A stretch of DNA of 20,728 nucleotides from VRUB01 sp046758085 (GTDB taxonomy: Bacteria; Pseudomonadota; Gammaproteobacteria; Acidiferrobacterales; SPGG2), in contig JBHHZP010000058.1 of NCBI GenBank assembly GCA_046758085.1, forward strand, positions 1 through 20,728. The letters run 5' to 3'. Positions 15,307 to 20,728 of the stretch are shown here, piece by piece; position 1 is the first letter of the stretch, and each line of letters starts with the position of its first letter. The translations under genes and the position numbers were made by a program. The notes under the pieces are model-generated. The model was not told the DNA's origin, made no database searches, and saw only the letters and a list, made by a program, of their open reading frames with translations.

Positions 15307-15504
15307 GGCATCTGTAGCACCAGCTGTTAGGATTTGACACACAGCACAGCTTTGCTACGACTGTAAACGAGGATGTCACGGAAAGCATCGGCCCTAAACG
15401 GACTTGGGGGCCTCAAATGCGTTAACGGTCCTGACCATGGGTTGGGCCGGTTTTTTTCGCGGCGTCTTATAAGTTGTAACCCGTTGATTTTTTGGAGGCT
15501 CCAA
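15307..15504 (+). promoter_or_regulatory. Long structured pilin leader, possible cis-regulatory RNA
   Basis: The leader can fold into three parts. GTAGC and AGCTGT (15314-15318, 15322-15327) pair with ACAGCT and GCTAC (15346-15351, 15354-15358). GCAT plus GGCCC (15385-15394) pair with GGGCC plus ATGC (15408-15420). AACGGTCC (15424-15431) pairs with GGGCCGGTT (15444-15452) with one bulge and one wobble, and runs into seven Ts (15451-15457). The last part looks like an intrinsic terminator placed before the gene, so the leader may act as an attenuator. GGAGG (15494-15498) is the ribosome-binding site. Confidence 0.4.
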
Positions 15505-15942
15505 ATGAAGAAGGTCCAACAAGGTTTTACTCTTATCGAGTTGATGATCGTGGTCGCGATCATCGGCATCCTGGCGGCGATTGCAGTACCCGCTTACCAG
15601 GATTACACCATTCGCTCGCGGGTCTCGGAAGCGGCCAGCATGGCGAGCGCGGCCAGAACGGCGGTCGATGTCGCCTTTAGTGAGGTGGGCAGCCTGACCC
15701 TGGTGCCGGCTACTCACGTCTCTTTGGGTCTGGCCGGAGCCGGCAGCTATAGCGCCAAGTACGTCTCTCAGGTTGCAGTGCAGGCGAACGGCGTAATCTG
15801 GGTAGACCTGAAGAACGTGAACGAGCTCGGAGATGCGGGCGGTACGCGCGTCATTTATACACCGACCAGCAGGGGCGCCGCTCTTGAATGGGCGCCGAGC
15901 GCCGCCAACGGCCTGCCCCAGAAGTATCTACCAAAGAACTAA
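15505..15942 (+). CDS. pilA: Type IVa major pilin without C-terminal disulfide cysteines
   Basis: The structural subunit of type IV pili, which serve in twitching, adhesion and DNA uptake. The start at 15505 is fixed by GGAGG six bases upstream and by the short class III leader MKKVQQG, cleaved by PilD before F8 (mature +1). Glu at mature +5 (E12) and the hydrophobic helix (about 8-30) are intact. The mature pilin is 138 residues. The C-terminus, LEWAPSAANGLPQKYLPKN, follows the usual W-x-C...KYLPxxC end, but both cysteines are missing and the whole protein has none. Expression is predicted to depend on PilR and sigma-54. The position after pilSR and the strong terminator suggest the major pilin rather than a minor one. 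Confidence 0.93.
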   Translation: MKKVQQGFTLIELMIVVAIIGILAAIAVPAYQDYTIRSRVSEAASMASAARTAVDVAFSEVGSLTLVPATHVSLGLAGAGSYSAKYVSQVAVQANGVIWVDLKNVNELGDAGGTRVIYTPTSRGAALEWAPSAANGLPQKYLPKN

Positions 15943-15971
15943 ATTCGCGACTGGATAATCTGTCGTAAACT

Positions 15972-16002
15972 ACAAGGGCGGCTTATGCCGCCCTTGTTTT
16001 TT
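15972..16002 (+). terminator. Intrinsic terminator after the pilin gene
   Basis: ACAAGGGCGGC (15972-15982) pairs perfectly over 11 bases with GCCGCCCTTGT (15987-15997) across the loop TTAT and leads into six Ts (15997-16002). It ends only 17 bases before the next start codon, so the next gene depends on read-through or on a promoter overlapping the pilin end. Confidence 0.95.
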
Positions 16003-16019
16003 CCGGTACCGAAAGACCT

Positions 16020-17990
16020 ATGACTGTGAACACGCGCCGCGTAGCCCTCGCACTGCTCGCATTGGTGCTCGTGTTAGCGGCAGCCGTTTATCTGCCGGGC
16101 ATTTCCGGGCCGTACGTATTCGATGATCGCAGCAATATCGTTCGAAATTCGTACCTGCGCATAGACTCACTGAGCTATCAAGACCTGAATCACGCCAGTT
16201 TCGCGGTGCAGTCGGGCCCGCTGCTGCGCCCGATCAGCATGCTGAGTTTTGCCCTCAACTACTACTTTGCCGGCAACTTCGCCGATACCACCCCGCTAAA
16301 ATTGACCAACCTCGGGATCCACGTCCTCAACGGCCTGTTGCTGTTCTGGCTGGTGCGGTTGATCCTAGGGCGCCTCGATCAAATGGGGCGGGCCGGCCCA
16401 CAAGAATCTGGCCGCCACGGAGTATTGAGCAAGAACGATCTTTTAGCAGGCGCCATCGCCCTGCTGTGGATCGTACATCCTATCAACTTCACGAGCGTCC
16501 TTTATATCGTTCAGCGAATGACGAGCCTGTCAGCGCTGTTCACGCTACTGGCGCTGATTTGTTACCTGATAGGGCGCAACCTCGTGGTCGACCGGCGTCG
16601 CGCCGGGGTCTGGCTCATCGGAATCGGCGTTCCAGCGTTTGGAGCGCTGGGGTTATTCAGCAAGGAAAACGCCGTACTGATGCCGTTGTATGCGCTGGTA
16701 CTCGAAGGCACGCTGTTCGCCAACGAAACGCCATGGTCCCGATGGCCACGGCTGTCATCGAACATTAAGCGTGCGCTGATTGCAATCGGAATCGTTGCCT
16801 CAAGCCTGTTGCTGGTATGGGCGGTCTACTATGCGCTGCTCGGTTACCAAGGCCGCCCCTTTAGCCCGCCGGAGCGCTTGATGACCGAGGGACGAGTGTT
16901 GTTTTTTTACCTGTCGCTGATCTTGTTGCCTCGAATCCACGCATTCGGCCTGCACCATGACGATATCGTTATTTCCACGTCCCTGTTTCAGCCGTGGACC
17001 ACACTGCCGTCCCTGCTAGGTCTCATAGCGTTGTTAGTGCTTGCGCTTTACGTGCGAAAAAAGCACGCGCTGCTAACAATCGGCATATTGTGGTTCTTCG
17101 TGAGTCATTTGCTCGAATCCACTATTATCCCCCTGGAAATCGCCCACGAGCATCGAAATTATCTCGCGAGCGCCGGAGTTCTCGTTGCGGTCGTCTATTT
17201 ATTGGGCTGGGGCAGTCAGAGACTTGGCCACCAAAGACTTTGGGTCCTGTATCCGGTCATCGTGATGCTCTTCGTTGGGACCACATGGCTGCGCGCCAGC
17301 CAGTGGGCCGATTACAATAGTCTTGCTCGCTATGAAGCACTCCATCACCCGCGCTCGGCCCGGGCGCAGGCAATGTTGAGCTCCTTGTTGTATGCCCAGG
17401 GCCAGTACCGGGAAGCCATGGACGCGATTCGCCGGGCAGCGGCACTGGCGCCCGAGGAGCCTGCCTACAAGATCAACATGCAGGTACTGGCCATGAGGCT
17501 TGGAGAACCTCTCAGCCCGCGCGTACAATCGGACACACTGAGCCTGCTTGCCAAAAGACCGGCCTCGCCGTTAACCCAGCTCTCCCTCGACTACGTCGGC
17601 AACTGTATTGCCCGCGACTGCTCGCAGCTGCAAGCGCCGATGGAGGCCTGGTTGAGTACGGCAATCAACCATATGCAACGCTCGCAAACTCGATCATTTT
17701 ACTATTACCTGCTCGGTCTTACCCTGATTGCGAAAGGTCAAATCCTTGATGGCCTCAATGAGCTGGAACGAGCTTATTATGACGATCGCAACTACTTACA
17801 TCCTTTGTTCCAGATTGCGAGCGTGTTTCTGCAACTTGGGCAAATAGAAAACGCGGAGTTTACGTTGGATCGGCTACGTAAGGCCAATCGGGACAATCAG
17901 CACCCCCGCGACAAAGAGATCGCGGAGCTTGCAGTCGCCATAGAAAAACGCAAAAAAGAAATCGGAGAGCCGCAGCAGGGTGAAAGCTAG
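16020..17990 (+). CDS. TMTC-like GT-C membrane protein with TPR tail, putative pilin glycosyltransferase
   Basis: A 656-residue protein with about 11-12 membrane segments (the first at 7-27, the last near 407-425) and a soluble C-terminal part with TPR-like helical pairs near 447-480, 559-589 and 592-625. The first external loop has YVFDDRSNIV (32-41), then LLRPISMLSFALNYYFAG (68-85) and NLGIHVLN (97-104). This order (FDD, RP, NY, N-x-x-x-H) is that of TMTC O-mannosyltransferases and their bacterial relatives, where the loop acidic pair is thought to be catalytic. LFSKENAVLMP (212-222) and EHRNYLAS (377-384) are further family-like blocks. The family and the neighbouring pilin and lipid-sugar synthase suggest periplasmic sugar transfer to pilin. 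The substrate is inferred; a general membrane O-glycosyltransferase or another TPR membrane role is possible. Confidence 0.72.
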   Translation: MTVNTRRVALALLALVLVLAAAVYLPGISGPYVFDDRSNIVRNSYLRIDSLSYQDLNHASFAVQSGPLLRPISMLSFALNYYFAGNFADTTPLKLTNLGIHVLNGLLLFWLVRLILGRLDQMGRAGPQESGRHGVLSKNDLLAGAIALLWIVHPINFTSVLYIVQRMTSLSALFTLLALICYLIGRNLVVDRRRAGVWLIGIGVPAFGALGLFSKENAVLMPLYALVLEGTLFANETPWSRWPRLSSNIKRALIAIGIVASSLLLVWAVYYALLGYQGRPFSPPERLMTEGRVLFFYLSLILLPRIHAFGLHHDDIVISTSLFQPWTTLPSLLGLIALLVLALYVRKKHALLTIGILWFFVSHLLESTIIPLEIAHEHRNYLASAGVLVAVVYLLGWGSQRLGHQRLWVLYPVIVMLFVGTTWLRASQWADYNSLARYEALHHPRSARAQAMLSSLLYAQGQYREAMDAIRRAAALAPEEPAYKINMQVLAMRLGEPLSPRVQSDTLSLLAKRPASPLTQLSLDYVGNCIARDCSQLQAPMEAWLSTAINHMQRSQTRSFYYYLLGLTLIAKGQILDGLNELERAYYDDRNYLHPLFQIASVFLQLGQIENAEFTLDRLRKANRDNQHPRDKEIAELAVAIEKRKKEIGEPQQGES

Positions 17991-18277
17991 GCAGGTGCAG
18001 CTGCGAGGTTTCGTCGAGCACACGGGCCTACCGCGGGGGAAATATCCAGCGTCCCGGTCCGAAGTCCAGACCTGCAAGGACGGTCTCCCTAGCTTCCTCT
18101 GAAGCCGTTGGGCTGTCGGAGTGATTTTACGGGGCGGGATAAAAGCGGTTAACATCCAGTTTCAAATTACAATCTGTCACGGCCGGTCGCTGGACCTGGC
18201 GGCAGGCGAACTCTGCTGCCCCCCATTCAGCTATTGCGAACTATTGCAGCCGACCATAAAAGGAATGATAAGCTCGC
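17991..18277. other. Intergenic gap before the GT2 gene
   Basis: 287 bases with no accepted reading frame and no terminator with a T-run. A short direct repeat CTATTGC occurs at 18231-18237 and 18241-18247. AGGA (18261-18264) is 13 bases from the GT2 ATG, further than usual for a ribosome-binding site. No promoter could be assigned with confidence. Confidence 0.5.
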
Positions 18278-19132
18278 ATGGGCAATGTTTCCATTGTAAT
18301 ACCTGCAAAGAATGAGGCGCAAAATCTGGCGCGGTTACTTCCCGTGCTAAGAAGAACCCTGCCGGATACCGAGATCGTTGTGGTCAACGATGGCTCAACG
18401 GATGAAACAGCCGTCGTCTGTGAACAGCACCAGGTTGTTCTCGTATCGCATCCCTACACCATGGGAAATGGCGCCGCCGTGAAAACCGGTGCGCGCGTGG
18501 CGCAGGGTAGTACCCTGATTTTCATGGATGCCGACGGCCAGCATGACCCTACGGACACCCCCGATCTGCTGTCGAAGCTGGACGAAGGCTTCGACATGGT
18601 CGTGGGAGCGCGCCATGCGAGCACGCATGCGAACATCGGTAGATGGGGTGCCAACGCGATTTACAATCGGGTGGCCAGCTGGATGGTGGGCCGAAAAATC
18701 GAAGATCTTACCTCGGGTTTACGTGCGGTAAAGGCCGAAAAGTTTCGAGAGTTCTTGTACCTGCTGCCGAACGGCTTTTCATACCCGACGACAATCACTA
18801 TGTCTTTTTTCCGGGCCGGTTATCCAGTGGGGTATATCCCGATTCGCGCTCGCGTGCGACAGGGGAAGAGTCATATCAAGCCAATCCGTGACGGCGTGCG
18901 TTTCTTGCTGATCATTTTTCGCGTCGGCACATTGTACTCGCCCCTTAAGCTCTTCGTACCTATTAGCGCTGCCTTCTTCAGCCTGGGGCTGGGTTACTAC
19001 TTTTATACATATTTCATGCATTCCCGTTTCACGAATATGAGCGCTTTGCTATTGATTACCTCTATCCTCATATTTCTTATCGGGCTGGTCTCCGAACAGA
19101 TCACTAATCTGCTCTACAGCAAGCTCAAATAG
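18278..19132 (+). CDS. GT2 glycosyltransferase, polyprenyl-phosphate sugar synthase type
   Basis: A 284-residue enzyme of the DPM1/GtrB group, which moves a sugar from a nucleotide donor to a polyprenyl phosphate on the cytoplasmic face. The GT-A domain starts at once (VSIVIPAKNE, 4-13), with VVNDGSTDET (35-44), DADGQHD (84-90, the metal-binding DxD) and the lipid-phosphate-sugar signature RVRQGKSHIKPI (192-203). Two C-terminal membrane helices follow (about 222-245 and 254-276), as in GtrB-type enzymes. The start is fixed by the fold. The product (polyprenyl-P-mannose, -glucose or other) cannot be told from sequence. Such lipid sugars are donors for GT-C enzymes like the gene upstream, but a lipopolysaccharide role is also possible. 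Confidence 0.85.
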   Translation: MGNVSIVIPAKNEAQNLARLLPVLRRTLPDTEIVVVNDGSTDETAVVCEQHQVVLVSHPYTMGNGAAVKTGARVAQGSTLIFMDADGQHDPTDTPDLLSKLDEGFDMVVGARHASTHANIGRWGANAIYNRVASWMVGRKIEDLTSGLRAVKAEKFREFLYLLPNGFSYPTTITMSFFRAGYPVGYIPIRARVRQGKSHIKPIRDGVRFLLIIFRVGTLYSPLKLFVPISAAFFSLGLGYYFYTYFMHSRFTNMSALLLITSILIFLIGLVSEQITNLLYSKLK

Positions 19133-19240
19133 TCGCCGATCGTGGCGCTCAGTCGCGACTCAACGGACCCTCCACCAGTGGATAGCTGCAACACCATACA
19201 TATTGCACGACAGGATTGTAGGCACACCGGTACTTGACCG

Positions 19241-20473
19241 ATGGGCAGGGAACATCCACTCAAGGTAATCATGCTTGCGTCGAGCTATCCGCGAAGCGCC
19301 GATGATACAGCGTCCGTGTTCTTGCGCTACCTTGCCGAGAGCCTGTACAAGCGTGGGCTCGAGGTGCACGTGCTCGCACCAGCGCACCGGGAATCTGGAT
19401 CGGAGACAGAAAAAGGAGTTACCGTGCATCGATTCCGTTATTTTCCGGGGACGTGGCAGCGGCTTGCGTATGGGTCGGGAATCCTCCCTAACCTCAAACG
19501 TAATCCACTACTGTGGGCGCAGGTCCCGTTTTTTCTGATCTCCATGACCTACTCCTTGCTGCGCCTAATGCGGGAAATACAGCCTGACATCCTGCACGCA
19601 CATTGGCTCCTGCCTCAGGGTACGATCGCCGTTCTGATTAAGTTCTTCCGGAAAATACCAGTAATAACAACCGTTCACGGAGGTGATGTTTTTGCACTCC
19701 AGGGCACCCTGCTCGGAAAAATCAAGCGCTTCACGTTGCGCCGAAGCGACGCGTGGACCTCGAATACGCGCGCAAGCTCAGATGCCGTGGGTGACGGCGC
19801 CTCGGTTCCCCGACCGCAGATTATTCCCATGGGGGTCGAAATCGAGCGATTCGCGTCGGGGAACCGCAATCGGTTGCGCCAGGGATTAGGGCCTGATGAC
19901 AACGTCGTCCTCTTTGTCGGCCGTTTAGTCGAAAAAAAGGGCGTCGATGATCTTATACAGGCGTTTTCATTGCTCCCCGCGGGTATGCAGGCCAGGACCA
20001 AACTCTGGATCGTAGGCAGCGGCGAGCAAGAGACGGCGCTTAAGACAAGGAGTGAGGAGCTGGGCTTATCAGACCGCACCACGTTCTGGGGGCCGGTTCC
20101 AAATAACGAGCTGCCTGATTTCTACGCCGCCGCGGATCTTTTTGTTGGTCCATCGGTTATGGCCGTCTCCGGTGATACCGAAGGACAAGGCGTCGTTTTC
20201 CTTGAGGCCTCCGCGGCACAGGTGTGCGTGATCGCGACCCGTATAGGGGGCATTATCGAGGTGGTGGAAAATAACCATACCGGTATGCTAGTCGATCCGA
20301 GAAGTCCGCATCAGCTTGCACACAGCATCGAGGCACTCCTTGGGAATGGAAACCTCCGAGCGAGACTGACAACTAGTGCATATGAGAAAGTGTACGATAT
20401 TTATAGCTGGAAAAAAATCGCCGCGGAATTCGAGAACTTATATCGCCAGACTTTACACGCATATTGGCGTTGA
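19241..20473 (+). CDS. GT4 family glycosyltransferase
   Basis: A 410-residue GT-B-fold retaining glycosyltransferase that uses a nucleotide sugar in the cytoplasm. The N-terminal Rossmann half has LKVIMLASSYP (7-17) and TVHGGD (144-149). The C-terminal donor-binding half has LFVGRLVEKKG (224-234), IVGSGEQE and the EX7E motif from E314 to E322 (EGQGVVFLE). Acceptor and sugar cannot be predicted. The ATG at 19241 has no clear ribosome-binding site, but the next ATG (residue 11) would cut the first strand. It follows the GT2 gene by 108 bases. It could extend a pilin glycan or serve a surface polysaccharide cluster beyond the window. Confidence 0.85.
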   Translation: MGREHPLKVIMLASSYPRSADDTASVFLRYLAESLYKRGLEVHVLAPAHRESGSETEKGVTVHRFRYFPGTWQRLAYGSGILPNLKRNPLLWAQVPFFLISMTYSLLRLMREIQPDILHAHWLLPQGTIAVLIKFFRKIPVITTVHGGDVFALQGTLLGKIKRFTLRRSDAWTSNTRASSDAVGDGASVPRPQIIPMGVEIERFASGNRNRLRQGLGPDDNVVLFVGRLVEKKGVDDLIQAFSLLPAGMQARTKLWIVGSGEQETALKTRSEELGLSDRTTFWGPVPNNELPDFYAAADLFVGPSVMAVSGDTEGQGVVFLEASAAQVCVIATRIGGIIEVVENNHTGMLVDPRSPHQLAHSIEALLGNGNLRARLTTSAYEKVYDIYSWKKIAAEFENLYRQTLHAYWR

Positions 20474-20728
20474 CGTAGTCACGAATCGGGGGGCTTACGT
20501 CTCCGAAAAAACAAGTGCTTCGGCTTCCCGACCTTTACAACTATCCATTACGATTTTCCCGTGCGTGACGTGCCAAGCCGATCGGCTGCAACTGGGACTT
20601 TCATTTTCGGCCGGTTACACTGTGCACATCAGACACGGCTGGATGCCACAATCCTACGAAAGCCGTTTCAAGATGTAACATCCCAGCGTTAGGCGTATCC
20701 CGCCACAGCGCGACCATTATGTACTCTC
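20474..20728. other. Window end, no feature recognised
   Basis: 255 bases after the GT4 gene with no convincing gene start, tRNA or terminator. An imperfect candidate hairpin, GACGTA/TACGTC at 20472-20501, lacks a T-run. Confidence 0.4.

Noticed and set aside
15373..15504. Upstream extension of the pilin reading frame
   Set aside because: It would place 44 residues before the prepilin leader and has no ribosome-binding site. The leader MKKVQQG with GGAGG upstream fixes the start at 15505.

Overview
This window looks like a chromosomal segment of a GC-rich gammaproteobacterium. The gene content and order resemble the Pseudomonas-type supercluster in which ispB, rplU-rpmA, obgE, proB, rpsT, murJ, ribF, ileS and lspA lie close to type IV pilus genes. 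The genus cannot be named from the sequence alone. No insertion sequence, CRISPR array, prophage gene or antibiotic-resistance gene was seen.

Left part (about 1-10200): housekeeping genes, nearly all on the minus strand. In transcription order they are rplU-rpmA (ribosomal proteins L21 and L27, closed by an intrinsic terminator), obgE-proB (overlapping by 23 bases), and then murJ, a DUF2203 gene, ribF, ileS and lspA (several overlaps, ending in a TGATG junction). rpsT (S20) is the only plus-strand gene here. It has its own promoter and a UUG start. A heptad repeat array sits directly against the obgE start codon, and a second, inverted array lies beside the rpmA terminator.

Middle (10200-12056): back-to-back sigma-70 promoters drive rplU (minus) and ispB (plus), and ispB may give an almost leaderless mRNA. 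A tRNA-Pro(CGG) gene follows ispB after 13 bases. A copy of the tRNA 3' end recurs about 116 bases downstream, followed by a non-coding, hairpin-rich gap.

Right part (12057-20728): a type IV pilus and glycosylation block, all on the plus strand. pilS and pilR (a sensor kinase and sigma-54 activator pair, ATGA overlap) are followed by a control region with two 17-bp palindromes, a clear -24/-12 promoter and a long structured leader, then a type IVa major pilin gene. The pilin lacks both cysteines of the usual C-terminal disulfide loop. After an intrinsic terminator come a GT-C-like membrane protein with C-terminal TPRs that resembles the animal TMTC O-mannosyltransferases, a GT2 enzyme of the polyprenyl-phosphate-sugar synthase type, and a GT4 glycosyltransferase.

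The most interesting reading is that pilin, GT-C/TPR protein and GT2 form a pilin O-glycosylation module: the GT2 charges a lipid carrier and the TMTC-like protein transfers the sugar in the periplasm, under PilSR/sigma-54 control. This is an inference from gene order and motifs and has not been demonstrated.
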